Source: JAJRXR01 sp041402005
GTDB lineage: Bacteria > Planctomycetota > Phycisphaerae > Phycisphaerales > UBA1924
Direction of reading: 5' to 3'
Assembly: GCA_041402005.1 (NCBI GenBank)
Contig: JAWKTB010000001.1
Span: 310,001 to 374,000 of the forward strand
Length of the DNA: 64,000 bases
Under the pieces are notes generated by a model. That model saw only the letters and a program-made list of their open reading frames with translations. It was not told where the DNA came from and searched no databases. The translations under genes were made by a program, and so were the position numbers. Shown in pieces: positions 55,509 to 64,000 of the stretch. Position 1 is the first letter of the stretch. Each line of letters starts with the position of its first letter.

Positions 55509-56405
55509 TCAGCCGGCGGTCTTGGCGGTCGCCGTGTGCTGGGCGATGCGGCGGGCGCGTTCGAGGAGGGCGGGCTCGTCCTTGTGGACGAGCAGGCGGT
55601 TGTAGGAGATCCAGCAGACGTGCTCGTAGGCGTTGGCGGCGAGGTGATTCAGGATCGCGGGGTCTCGCCCGAGGTTGTGGTCCTCGATGAGGATGACGCG
55701 GGGGCGGAATCGGGCGAGGTCGAAGCCGTCGAGAAGGTTCATCTCGCCGCCCTCGACGTCGATGACGACGAGGTCGACGCTGCCCGAGTGCTCCGCGAGC
55801 AGGTCGGTCATGGTGGTCAGGGGGACCTCGACGTGCTCGACGTTGGTCTTGGCTGGGGGGCGTTTGGAGAAGCCCCGCGAGTCCGGCTCGTCGAGGTAGC
55901 TGGAGGCGTCGTAGTCGTCACCGCCCGAGCCGAGGATGTGGGTGAAACGGGCCGTCCCGGTCGAGCCCTTGCGCGAGAGGGCGGCGTTGACGACGCGCGA
56001 GCCCGGGCGACGCGCCTGGGCCTTGGCGTGGAGCGAGGGGACGGGCTCAACGAGCAGGCCCGACCAGCCCTGGCTCTCGAGCGCGTAGGTGACGGCGTAG
56101 GTGTACCCGTCGTAGGCGCCGACCTCGATGAAGAAGCCGTCGCCCTGGCTGTCGAACAGCTCGTCGAGGAAGAGGTCCTCGCCGAACTGGGAGCGGAACT
56201 CGACGGGCATGCGGGGCTCGCGACCGGCGTCCGCAAGGCGACGGCGGGCGCGGTCGACGTACATGGGCTTGATGGTGTGCAGCAGCTCCATCTCGCGCCG
56301 CTCGGCGCGGGCGAGGCGGCGGCGGAGGCGCTTGTGGCGCTTGTCGGCGCCGAGGGCGACGACGACCAGCGCGATCGCGAGCAGCAGGATCAGGACGTAC
56401 GCCAT
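55509..56405 (-). CDS. FkbM-family SAM methyltransferase with N-terminal membrane anchor
   Basis: In this 298-residue protein residues 2-20 form one membrane helix. The methyltransferase core has FFIEVGAYDGYTYAVTYALE (motif I), VEPVPSLHAKAQ and VDLVVIDVEGGEMNLL, the FkbM pattern. These enzymes O-methylate sugars or small molecules. Its place beside GT2 suggests surface-glycan modification; the substrate is unknown. Confidence 0.88.
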   Translation of the reverse strand: MAYVLILLLAIALVVVALGADKRHKRLRRRLARAERREMELLHTIKPMYVDRARRRLADAGREPRMPVEFRSQFGEDLFLDELFDSQGDGFFIEVGAYDGYTYAVTYALESQGWSGLLVEPVPSLHAKAQARRPGSRVVNAALSRKGSTGTARFTHILGSGGDDYDASSYLDEPDSRGFSKRPPAKTNVEHVEVPLTTMTDLLAEHSGSVDLVVIDVEGGEMNLLDGFDLARFRPRVILIEDHNLGRDPAILNHLAANAYEHVCWISYNRLLVHKDEPALLERARRIAQHTATAKTAG

Positions 56406-56500
56406 GGGGTCTCCCGCGTGGGTCGGGAGGATACCCGGGGGCTGGTCTGGAGGGGCGGACGAGGCACGGCTTGCCCTGGCGGGACGAGGCGTGGCGCCCG

Positions 56501-56540
56501 GCCCCTCACCCCGGCCCTCTCCCCCAAGGGGAGAGGGGGC
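56501..56540. repeat. GCCCTCACCCCGGCCCTCT hairpin repeat, copy 4
   Basis: The repeat abuts the stop codon of the M14-S9 gene at 56540, as copy 3 abuts the stop of the 445-residue protein gene. It contains a CTCTCCCC/GGGGAGAG inverted arm. Confidence 0.75.
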
Positions 56541-59500
56541 TACGGCGCCACGGCGTCTTCAATCACTTCGCTCTCGCTCGGCTCGGGCTTGCGCTGCTGG
56601 GGCGGGGTGTCGTCGGGCGTGTCGAGGAGGGTGCGCCGGATGAAGTTGAGCTGGAGGTCGCGGTAGTGGTCTCCGAACCCGCCGTGGCGCGAGCCGGGGT
56701 AGATCATCAGGTCGAAGTCCTTGCCGGCGTCCTGGAGGGCGGCGATGAGGCGGATGGCGTTCTGCATGTGGACGTTGTCGTCCATCATGCCGTGGATGAG
56801 CATGAGGCGCCCGTGAAGGTCTTTGGCGGCGTTTGACACGTTGGTCCCGTCGTAGCCCGCGGGGTTGTTCTGGGGCGTGTCCATGAAGCGCTCGGTGTAG
56901 ATGGAGTCGTAGTCGCGGAAGTCGGTGACGGAGGCTCCGGCGATGCCGGAGGCGAAGAGCTTGGAGTGGGTGAGGGCGTAGGCGGTCATGAAGCCGCCGT
57001 AGGACGTGCCGGACATCCCGATGCGGTCGGGGTCGATGAAGTCGTGGGTGTTGAGCCAGGCGACGAGCTCGGCGATGTCCTGCATCTCGCGCTGGCCGAG
57101 GTTCTTGTAGCAGGACCAGGCGCTGACGGCGCCCTGGCCCGAGGCGGGGTAGGGGTCGGCGCGGAAGACGACCATGCCAAGCTGCGAGAGCATCCGGTCG
57201 TAGGCGTGCCCGCTCCCCCAGCTGTCGAAGACGGTCGGGGCGTGCGGGCCGGCGTAGGTCATGAACCAGACGGGGTATTTCTTGGCGGGGTCGAAGTCGG
57301 GCGGGGTGAGCATGGCGCCGTGGAGGGTGACGCCTTTCTCGGAGTCGATGTGGACGAGCGTGTAGTCGCCCAGGAGGTAGGTGTCGAGGTCGCGGACCGG
57401 GTTGGTGTCGATCCAGCGGACCAGGGCGCCCTGGGTGTTGCGCAGGGCGACCTTCGTCGGCGTCTCGAAGCTCGACCAGCGATCGACGAAGTACTTGGCG
57501 CTGGGCGAAAGTGAGACCGCGTGCGAGCCCGGCTCGCGGGTGAGGCGCTCGAGGGCGGAGCCGTCGAGGTGGACGCGGTACAGGTTCTCGGCGAGGGGCG
57601 AGTCCTTCGTGCCCATGAAGTAGACCCAGTCGTTGTCCTCGTCGATGTGGAGGAGGTCGCGGGCTTCGTACTCGCCCGAGGTGATCTGGGCGATGAGCTT
57701 GCCGTTGGCGTCGAAGTGGTAGAGGTGGCGCCATCCGTCGCGCTCGGAGGCGAGGACGAAGGAGGCGTCGGCGAGGAAGGTCGCGTCGTGCTGCGACTCG
57801 ACCCAGGCCTGGGTGGTCTCGCGGAAGAGGACCTTGGAGGCGCCGCCACGGGCGGGGGCCATGAGGAGGTCGAGCCAGGTCTGGGCGCGGTCCTGGATGT
57901 CGAGGCGGAGGCGCTTGGAGTCGGGCGTCCACTGGACGTGGCTGACGAGGTAGGCGCCCTCGTCGTACTTGGAGAGGTCCACCGCGCGGGGGGCGCCGCC
58001 GGCGCGGTCGACGATGTGTACGCGGACGTTGGGGTTGCGGTCGCCCGGCTTGGGGTAATGGACGGTGTCGAGGCGCTGGGGCTCGTCCTCGTCGTCGATG
58101 ATGGTGAAACTCGGGACGGCGGACGAGTCGGTCTCGAAGAAGGCGATCTTGGTCGAGTCGGGGGACCACCAGAAGGCGCGCCAGTTGCGCCCGAAGATTT
58201 CCTCGTAGTAGACCCAGCTCGCCTTGGCGAAGCGGTGGTCGTCGGCGCCGCCGGTGGTCAGGGCGCGCTCGGTCCCGGTGTCCAGATCGACGACCCAGAG
58301 GTTGTTCTCACGCACGTAGGCGACGAACTGACCGTCGGGGGAGAGGTCGGGGATCTCCTCGTTCTCGGGGGTGGCGGTGAGGCGGCGGACGCCCGAGCCG
58401 TCGGTGCTGGCGACATAGAGATCGCCCGCGTGCGTAAAGACGATGCGGTCGTGCTGGGGGTCGGGGTCGGAGAACCAGCGCCGGGCAATTCCCTTGGCGT
58501 CGTCGGCGTCGATGGTGGGGTAGTCGTCGAGGTTGGCCGCGACGGCGTCGGGGTCGGTGTCGGCGGGCTCGGCCTTGCCGGTCGGGGCGTGGACCTTGTA
58601 GAGGCGTCCGTCGATTCGCTGGAGGTAGTGCTCGTCGTCGAGCCAGGTGGAGACCCAGGCGGGCGAGCCGTCGAGGTCGACGCGGTGCTCGCCGTTCTTG
58701 CCCCAGAGCGCGTCGGGCGTGATCGGCTTGTCGAACTCGCGGTCCTCGGCCAGAGGGTGAAGGGGGACGGTCAAAAGGGGCGTCGGGTCGGGGACGCGCC
58801 AGACGGGGAAGTCGGCCCCGGCCGAGAGCTGGGCGTCGAAGAAGTTCCAGGCGGTCAGACCGTCTGAGGCCTGGGGCTCGAGGAGGTAGGAGGCCAGGTC
58901 GCCGAGCTTCTGGTCGGTGCGGACGACCATCATGCCGGGGACTCCTCGGGCGGTGCGCGGGACGGCGGCGGCGACGACGTCGGTCACCATCGTGTGCCCC
59001 TCGAAGGGCTTGTCCGCGTGCTCGAAGGCGTCGATGCGGTAGACCTCGGCGTCGAACTCGGCGTCCTCGCGCAGCTCCTGGACCTCGATGCCGTGATGCT
59101 GGAGGTTCTCGGTGATGTTCGTGAGCGAGGCGGGGTAGACGTAGGCGAAGGCTCGCCGGACGCTGAGCGTGGGGACGAAGTCGTTGATGAGCTGGACGTC
59201 GTAGTCCTTGGGCGTTTCATCGCCCGCCCACTCGGTCCGGTTGCCTTCGTCGTCGTACTCGTCGAAGCCGAGGACGCTGACCTTGTCCGGAAACGCCCGG
59301 GCCTCGACGCGGAGGGCGATCTGGTCGTCGTCGGTGGGCTCGCGACCGGCCTTGATCGTGCGCTCGTCGGCGTCCTTGACGAGCTTCTTGATCTCGTCCT
59401 TGCGGGCGATGGCCTCGTCGAGCGTCGCCTCGCAGAAGGCGAGCGTGCCCCGGACGCGGTCCTCGTAGGACGCGTAGGCGTACGCCTCGGTGATGATGGA

Positions 59501-60412
59501 GATGCGGTTGCGCAGGCCCCGGTAGGCGACGCCGTAGCGGGGTTCGGCGGGGTAGGTGGTCCACTTGGAGTGCTTTTCCTCGAAGTTGCCGTAGAAGAAG
59601 GCGTGCTCGCCCGTGGCGTCCTCGAAGCGCGCATCAATCGCGGGGAGAAGCGTGTCACGTGTGAAGGTGATGACGTCGTGGTCGCCGGCGGGGTGCTTGG
59701 GGCCCTGGTAGGTGACGAGGTAGCGGTGGTGTGAGCCGTCGGTGGTGTGGGTGTCGACGATGACGGAAGGGTCCCAGGTGTTGAGGAGCTTGACGAGGGC
59801 GCGGGTCTCTGGGGCGTCGAGCTTGACGTAGTCGCGGTTGAGGTCGAGGCCGCCGGCGTTCTCGCGGTGGCCCATCTCCTCGGGGCCGAGCTGGCCCGGG
59901 CGGTTGTCGGGCCCGAGGCGCTCGTTGCCGTCCGCGTTGTAGATGGGGGCGACGAGGAGGACGAGGTCTTTCAGGAGCGGGGCGTCGTCGGCGAGGGCGA
60001 GCTCGCGGACGAGCATGAGGAGGGCCTCCTTGCCGCAGACCTCGCCCGCGTGGATGTTGCCGAAGAGGAAGACGACGAGCTTGTGAGACTTGGCCGCCTC
60101 TTCTGGTGTCGAGATCGGCGGGTCGGCGACGATCAGGAGCGGGATGTCGCGTCCTTCCCCGGTCGCGCCCATCGTCGAGAGCGTGACGCGCTCGCTCGCG
60201 TCGGCGAGGCGGTGGCAGAGGGTCATCACTTGCTCGTGCGTCGCGGTCCGCGTGAACTCGGAAGACTCGGCGACCGTGAGCAGATCGACTGGCGCCTCGG
60301 TGTGTGCTCGGGCGACAGGCTCGGGAGGCTCGCTCGGCTGGTGGGCGTCGGCGTGGGCGCCGACGAGGCACAAGCCCAGAGCGAGCGACGCGCGGATTCT
60401 CTTCGACGGCAT
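56540..60412 (-). CDS. Fusion of M14 zinc carboxypeptidase and S9 prolyl oligopeptidase (DPP IV type)
   Basis: This 1290-residue secreted protein begins MPSKRIRASLALGLCLVGA. The M14 half shows the zinc ligands in NIHAGE (121-124) and the pattern DLNRDYVKLDAPETRALVKL with VDTHTTDGSHHRY. The catalytic Glu lies in ISIITEAYAYASY. The second half is a DPP IV beta-propeller (DGSGVRRLTATPENEEIPDL) and an S9 hydrolase with Ser near 1137 (GTSYGG), Asp near 1212 (MMDDN) and His near 1243 (GSRHGG). Both active sites look intact. Confidence 0.9.
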   Translation of the reverse strand: MPSKRIRASLALGLCLVGAHADAHQPSEPPEPVARAHTEAPVDLLTVAESSEFTRTATHEQVMTLCHRLADASERVTLSTMGATGEGRDIPLLIVADPPISTPEEAAKSHKLVVFLFGNIHAGEVCGKEALLMLVRELALADDAPLLKDLVLLVAPIYNADGNERLGPDNRPGQLGPEEMGHRENAGGLDLNRDYVKLDAPETRALVKLLNTWDPSVIVDTHTTDGSHHRYLVTYQGPKHPAGDHDVITFTRDTLLPAIDARFEDATGEHAFFYGNFEEKHSKWTTYPAEPRYGVAYRGLRNRISIITEAYAYASYEDRVRGTLAFCEATLDEAIARKDEIKKLVKDADERTIKAGREPTDDDQIALRVEARAFPDKVSVLGFDEYDDEGNRTEWAGDETPKDYDVQLINDFVPTLSVRRAFAYVYPASLTNITENLQHHGIEVQELREDAEFDAEVYRIDAFEHADKPFEGHTMVTDVVAAAVPRTARGVPGMMVVRTDQKLGDLASYLLEPQASDGLTAWNFFDAQLSAGADFPVWRVPDPTPLLTVPLHPLAEDREFDKPITPDALWGKNGEHRVDLDGSPAWVSTWLDDEHYLQRIDGRLYKVHAPTGKAEPADTDPDAVAANLDDYPTIDADDAKGIARRWFSDPDPQHDRIVFTHAGDLYVASTDGSGVRRLTATPENEEIPDLSPDGQFVAYVRENNLWVVDLDTGTERALTTGGADDHRFAKASWVYYEEIFGRNWRAFWWSPDSTKIAFFETDSSAVPSFTIIDDEDEPQRLDTVHYPKPGDRNPNVRVHIVDRAGGAPRAVDLSKYDEGAYLVSHVQWTPDSKRLRLDIQDRAQTWLDLLMAPARGGASKVLFRETTQAWVESQHDATFLADASFVLASERDGWRHLYHFDANGKLIAQITSGEYEARDLLHIDEDNDWVYFMGTKDSPLAENLYRVHLDGSALERLTREPGSHAVSLSPSAKYFVDRWSSFETPTKVALRNTQGALVRWIDTNPVRDLDTYLLGDYTLVHIDSEKGVTLHGAMLTPPDFDPAKKYPVWFMTYAGPHAPTVFDSWGSGHAYDRMLSQLGMVVFRADPYPASGQGAVSAWSCYKNLGQREMQDIAELVAWLNTHDFIDPDRIGMSGTSYGGFMTAYALTHSKLFASGIAGASVTDFRDYDSIYTERFMDTPQNNPAGYDGTNVSNAAKDLHGRLMLIHGMMDDNVHMQNAIRLIAALQDAGKDFDLMIYPGSRHGGFGDHYRDLQLNFIRRTLLDTPDDTPPQQRKPEPSESEVIEDAVAP

Positions 60413-60690
60413 GCGGGCTCCTGGCGGGGCGTCCTCGGGATGGGGAGGAGAAGCCTGTTTTACCCGGGTGTGGGAGTGTGACGCGAACACAAACCGTCCT
60501 CAGGCTCGTTGCCGGGGCTGATTTCCTGGGTCATGTACGGATCGCGTCAGCGGTGAACGGAATCCGGACACAAGCGATTCATTGACATTCTCTTAGCGCA
60601 AGGGTAGACCGTGCGATAACCGCGCGGGCTCGTATGTGGCGGGGACGCGGGGGTGACGCGGGTCTGCGTCGACGTGGAGGGGATCGAAAA
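60413..60690. other. Divergent intergenic region
   Basis: No gene is supported between the two divergent starts at 60412 and 60691. It is the only promoter-sized gap for both genes; the strongest visible signal is GGAGGGG before the plus-strand ATG. Confidence 0.5.
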
Positions 60691-63393
60691 ATGCGTCTGA
60701 ATGCTTCCCTGTCGGGCGGCCTGTCGCCGCTGGCGATTGCCGCGGGTCTGTGCCTGCTGGTCTCGCCAGCGCTTGCCCAGCCTGCCAACGACTCGTGCTC
60801 GACGCCGATGCCCCTGACAGGCACGGGGTTGTTCCCCTTCGACAACTGCACCGCGACGACCGGCTCGGAGGGGCAGAACAACTTCGGGTGCTCCAATGGG
60901 CCATTGGGGCCGGCGATCTTCTTCGACCTGTGGTACTGCTGGACGGCGAACTGCGACGGCGTCGCGACCGTCTCGACGTGCGGTCTCACGCAGGGCGACT
61001 CGAAGATTGCGGTCTACGACGGGTGTGCATGTCCGGTTGCCGGGATCGGCGCGATCGCCTGCGACGACGACGCGTGCTCGCCCCAGGCCGAGGTGTCGTT
61101 CGACGTGCAGTGCGGCCATCAGTACCTGATCCAGATCGGGTCGGGGATCGACATCTGCTGGCAGGGCGAGTTCTCGATCGAGTGCATGGGCACGCCGTGC
61201 GACACGGGCCCGGTCGAGTGTGACGACTGCTGCGGCAAGGCGCCCGATTTCACGGGCTTCCCCGGCGCGGTCGCGGTGGTGACCCAGCAGGGTCTGGCGG
61301 GCGGCCTGCCCTCGGTGGAAGTGATCGACATCTCCAACCAGGGATCGGCGCCGATCGGCGCGCCGTGGATCGGCACGCCCTTCTACTCGCTTGCCAACAA
61401 CACGAACTGGTCGTTCACGGAGCTCGGCTCCGTCTTCGGCGTGGCGCTCGACGACGAGGGGAACATCTATGTCGCCCACTCGTCGGTCTACGGCAGCGCG
61501 AACAACGGGTGTGCGCCCCCCGTGCTCTTCGGCGACGGCCTGGGCACGCTCTCGGCGGACATCAACAACCCCAACGGGCGCCCCGGCGCGATCTACAAGA
61601 TCAACACCAACACGGGCGTCGCCGCCTTCTTCGCCGCGCTGCCCAACGCCTCCGACCCCGCCTACGTCGGCGGGCAGTACCCCGCGAACGGCTCGGAGTC
61701 CTACCCGGGCCTGGGCAACATCTGCTTCGACTGCTCGAGCAAGGACCTCTACGTCTCCAACCACGAGGACGGGCGGATCTACCGCCTCGACAAGACGGGC
61801 GCCGTCCTGAGCACGTGGAAGCACGCCACCGGGACGATGGCCTCGGGCGGCGCCCCGGACGCGAACGACCCGGGCCCCGGGTTCATCCCGACGACGGCGA
61901 ACCCGACGACGGGTCGCGGCCAGCGGGTCTGGGCAGTGGGCACGAGCGGCGGGCGCCTGTACTACAGCGTCTGGCGTGAGACGAACTGCACGGACGACCT
62001 GGGTGGTGTCACGTCCAGCGCCAACGAAGTCTGGTCGGTGGACCTGGTCGATTCGGGTCCGAACACGGGCGAGTTCATCCCGGGGACCGAGCAGCTCGAG
62101 ATCGACATGGGGAACTACCCGTTCTTCGGGACCGGCGCGCAGGGCACGAGCAACCCGATCTCGGACCTGAGCTTCTCGCCCGACTGCTGCATGCTCCTGG
62201 GCGAGCGGAGCATGGCAAGCGACACGATCTCGGACGCGCACGAGAGCCGCCTGCTCGAGTTCTGCTATGACGCAGCGCTGCGGGCGTGGGTCCCGTCGCC
62301 CAACGTTTTCCAGGCGGGCGCCGCGGGGCAGCCCAACTCCTGCGCGGGCGGCGTCGATTACGACTTCGACACGACGAACTCGCTCGTGAACGTCTGGACG
62401 ACGGCGGACTACATCCAGGCGCCGCCCCAGTGGGTGTACGGCATCCTGGGCATGCCCTTCGCCGGCGGCTCGCCCGCGACGGGCATCTACATCGACCTTG
62501 ACCAGGACTTCATCTCGCACGACAAGTGGCAGCAGGGCGACCTGGAGATCTCCTGCCCCGAGCCGTGCGGCGAGCTGAATGACATCCGCGTCTCGTGCGT
62601 CGGCTCCGACACGGGCTGGACGGGGTGCTACGACTACACGTTCACGTTCACCAACAACTCGGGCGTGACGGTCGAGTACATCCTGATCACCGACCCGAAC
62701 GTCATGCAGCACCTGATCCACCTGCCGAACCCGGTGCCGAGCATGCAGACGTCCGACCCGGTCACGATCCGGATCTGCCCGGACGACGACACGCTGGATT
62801 GCTACCCGCTGCACATCGCGCTCGCGGACCGGTTCCTGGAGGAGTGCTGCACGATCGACAAGTGCATCCCGCTGCCGGACTGCCACTGCCTGGTGCTCAA
62901 CCAGATCTCGCTGACGGGTCCGAGCCCGGATCTGTTGAACTACTCGCTGACGTTCACTGCACAGAACATGACGGGGGACGTGATCGAGCACATGTTCATC
63001 GTGCCCGAGCCGGCGGGGAGCTTCGGGATCTCGCCGGACTACGTCGATCTGCCGACCCTGCTGCCGAACGGGACGACGGGCCCGATCAAGATCAACATGG
63101 GTCCGCTGAACCCGGGCCAGGAGTACTGCATCCGGGTGAGCATTCACAACCAGTCGCTGGCGGAGTGCTGCTCGTACGTGTACTGCTTCGAGACGCCGGT
63201 GGCGCCGGGCGGGACCACCTGCGCGGCGGACCTGGCCGAGCCTCTCGGGCAGCTCGACTTCAGCGACGTGCTCGCGTTCCTGGTCGCTTTCGCGAACCAG
63301 GACCCGAGGGTGGACAACGCTCAGCCGTTCGGGCAGTTCGACTTCAGCGACGTCCTGGCGTACCTGACGCTCTTCGCGGAGGGGTGCCCGTAA
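60691..63393 (+). CDS. Large secreted Cys-rich protein with GC-type dockerin tail
   Basis: This 900-residue protein starts behind GGAGGGG with a signal peptide (LAIAAGLCLLVSPALAQ). Beta-rich repeats carry many paired cysteines (PVECDDCCGKAPD, CCMLLGERSM, VSCVGSDTGWTGCYDYTFTF), which suggests disulfide-stabilised domains, possibly a propeller followed by Ig-like modules. No catalytic motif is evident. The tail DLAEPLGQLDFSDVLAFLVAF ... QFDFSDVLAYLTLFAEGCP is the GC-type dockerin. A related secreted gene starts 88 bases downstream. Confidence 0.88.
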   Translation: MRLNASLSGGLSPLAIAAGLCLLVSPALAQPANDSCSTPMPLTGTGLFPFDNCTATTGSEGQNNFGCSNGPLGPAIFFDLWYCWTANCDGVATVSTCGLTQGDSKIAVYDGCACPVAGIGAIACDDDACSPQAEVSFDVQCGHQYLIQIGSGIDICWQGEFSIECMGTPCDTGPVECDDCCGKAPDFTGFPGAVAVVTQQGLAGGLPSVEVIDISNQGSAPIGAPWIGTPFYSLANNTNWSFTELGSVFGVALDDEGNIYVAHSSVYGSANNGCAPPVLFGDGLGTLSADINNPNGRPGAIYKINTNTGVAAFFAALPNASDPAYVGGQYPANGSESYPGLGNICFDCSSKDLYVSNHEDGRIYRLDKTGAVLSTWKHATGTMASGGAPDANDPGPGFIPTTANPTTGRGQRVWAVGTSGGRLYYSVWRETNCTDDLGGVTSSANEVWSVDLVDSGPNTGEFIPGTEQLEIDMGNYPFFGTGAQGTSNPISDLSFSPDCCMLLGERSMASDTISDAHESRLLEFCYDAALRAWVPSPNVFQAGAAGQPNSCAGGVDYDFDTTNSLVNVWTTADYIQAPPQWVYGILGMPFAGGSPATGIYIDLDQDFISHDKWQQGDLEISCPEPCGELNDIRVSCVGSDTGWTGCYDYTFTFTNNSGVTVEYILITDPNVMQHLIHLPNPVPSMQTSDPVTIRICPDDDTLDCYPLHIALADRFLEECCTIDKCIPLPDCHCLVLNQISLTGPSPDLLNYSLTFTAQNMTGDVIEHMFIVPEPAGSFGISPDYVDLPTLLPNGTTGPIKINMGPLNPGQEYCIRVSIHNQSLAECCSYVYCFETPVAPGGTTCAADLAEPLGQLDFSDVLAFLVAFANQDPRVDNAQPFGQFDFSDVLAYLTLFAEGCP

Positions 63394-63481
63394 TCACGAG
63401 TCGCCGAGGGCGGCGTGGGCGGGGCGAGCGCCCGTCCACGCCGCGCGTAGGGATGGCGCCGGATCTCGAAGGAGTCTCGCG

Positions 63482-64000
63482 ATGATGCGCGTCAAGCGTG
63501 GTTCGCCGCTGCTCGGCGCTTGCGTGCTCGGCGCCGCCTGCCTCCAGGCCGGCGCCCAGGGCGGCGATCCCTGTCACCGCCAATCCATCATGCTCAACTC
63601 GGGCTTCGAGCACGACGGGCTCGGCGGGGGGAGCGTCTACCCACTCGGCTCGCTCGACGCCTACTACCAGGTCATCCACGACCCCGACCCGGGCACGAGC
63701 GAGCCGCGGCCCGCCGGCGTCATCCCGCCCTATCCGAGCGCGTGGGCCGCCCCGCAGCCCAACTCGCAATGGCTCGGCGCCTACCCCGGTCCCGAGGCGA
63801 TCCTGAACGGGTTCTACGTCTTCCAGGTCTGCTTCTGTCTGGACGAGGGCTTCCAGGACGTCGCGCTCACGATCGCCTGCCGGGCCGACGACGCGGTCAA
63901 CGTCTATCTCAACGAGACGCTCAACGACGTGCTGACCAGTACCGCGACCCCCGTCCACGTCGGGCAGGGGCACCCGCCGGGCCCCCTGACCACGACCGTC
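63482..64000 (+). CDS. Secreted protein, 3' end outside window
   Basis: ATGATG follows AAGGAG by seven bases. The first 173 residues show a signal (LGACVLGAACLQAGAQG) and a mature beta-type region (ILNGFYVFQVCFCLDEGFQDVALTIACRADDAVNVYLNETL). The latter resembles the start of a PEP-CTERM-associated or dockerin-tailed planctomycete protein. The tail is not visible, so the dockerin cannot be checked. Confidence 0.8.
   Translation, partial: MMRVKRGSPLLGACVLGAACLQAGAQGGDPCHRQSIMLNSGFEHDGLGGGSVYPLGSLDAYYQVIHDPDPGTSEPRPAGVIPPYPSAWAAPQPNSQWLGAYPGPEAILNGFYVFQVCFCLDEGFQDVALTIACRADDAVNVYLNETLNDVLTSTATPVHVGQGHPPGPLTTTV

Noticed and set aside
60547..63147. 866-residue minus-strand frame
   Set aside because: Antisense of the 900-residue secreted gene, which has a signal peptide and a dockerin tail in the opposite strand.

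Overview
The window is GC-rich, densely coded bacterial DNA that most likely comes from the Planctomycetota, class Phycisphaerae. Four secreted proteins end in the two-repeat 'DFSDVV-FL--F ... GCP' tail known as the GC-type dockerin, and a fifth has a related tail. Two orphan pseudopilin-like proteins with degenerate H-x9-DG ends, high GC and small interspersed palindromic repeats fit the same group. No rRNA, CRISPR array, integrase or transposase is visible; there is one tRNA-Lys(CTT). Assignment to the class is inference from these signatures.

Layout. 0-13.9 kb: end of a secreted dockerin-type protein, a palindrome-rich gap, an AT-richer membrane protein translationally coupled to lepA, a lipoprotein, a methyltransferase, an MFS carrier, recQ, a pseudopilin pair, a SnoaL/NTF2-like protein with a truncated globin, a PilZ protein, a DDAH-like hydrolase and a SRAP protein. 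13.9-17.0 kb: a GGDEF-EAL protein and a Pmp3/YqaE peptide flanked by two matching minus-strand cassettes. Each cassette has a promoter, structured leader, Lys/Pro-rich mini-ORF and an 11-bp GC terminator. 17.0-23.1 kb: small membrane protein, repeat-loaded ORF, an AT-richer HNH-nuclease/SET-methyltransferase pair, sucC without sucD, a dockerin protein and a secreted protein. 23.1-30.3 kb: a polyferredoxin-TPR fusion, atpD broken by a one-base frameshift, DUF1569 and Eis-like acetyltransferase genes, and a secreted ThuA-like protein. 30.3-39.2 kb: the fatty-acid cluster rpmF-plsX-fabH ... fabD-fabG, split by three paralogous secreted tail-fibre-like genes. 39.3-43.9 kb: ArnT-like glycosyltransferase, COG4705 membrane protein, tRNA-Lys, PadR regulator and a hairpin-rich stretch. 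43.9-64 kb: pseudopilin-like gene, two-component system overlapping a dockerin protein, giant MscS channel, persulfide dioxygenase-rhodanese, GT2, FkbM methyltransferase, M14-S9 double peptidase and two secreted proteins.

Themes. Housekeeping genes (lepA, recQ, sucC, atpD, rpmF-plsX-fab) are interleaved with envelope and secreted proteins and with AT-richer accessory genes. c-di-GMP signalling is represented by the GGDEF-EAL and PilZ proteins. The most novel-looking item is the pair of promoter-leader-miniORF-terminator cassettes at 13948-14249 and 16672-16959. Their geometry (16-nt promoter spacers, conserved hairpin at the same distance from the start codon) is too similar to be chance. Two possible single-base deletions (atpD, and the first cassette) should be checked against reads before biological interpretation.
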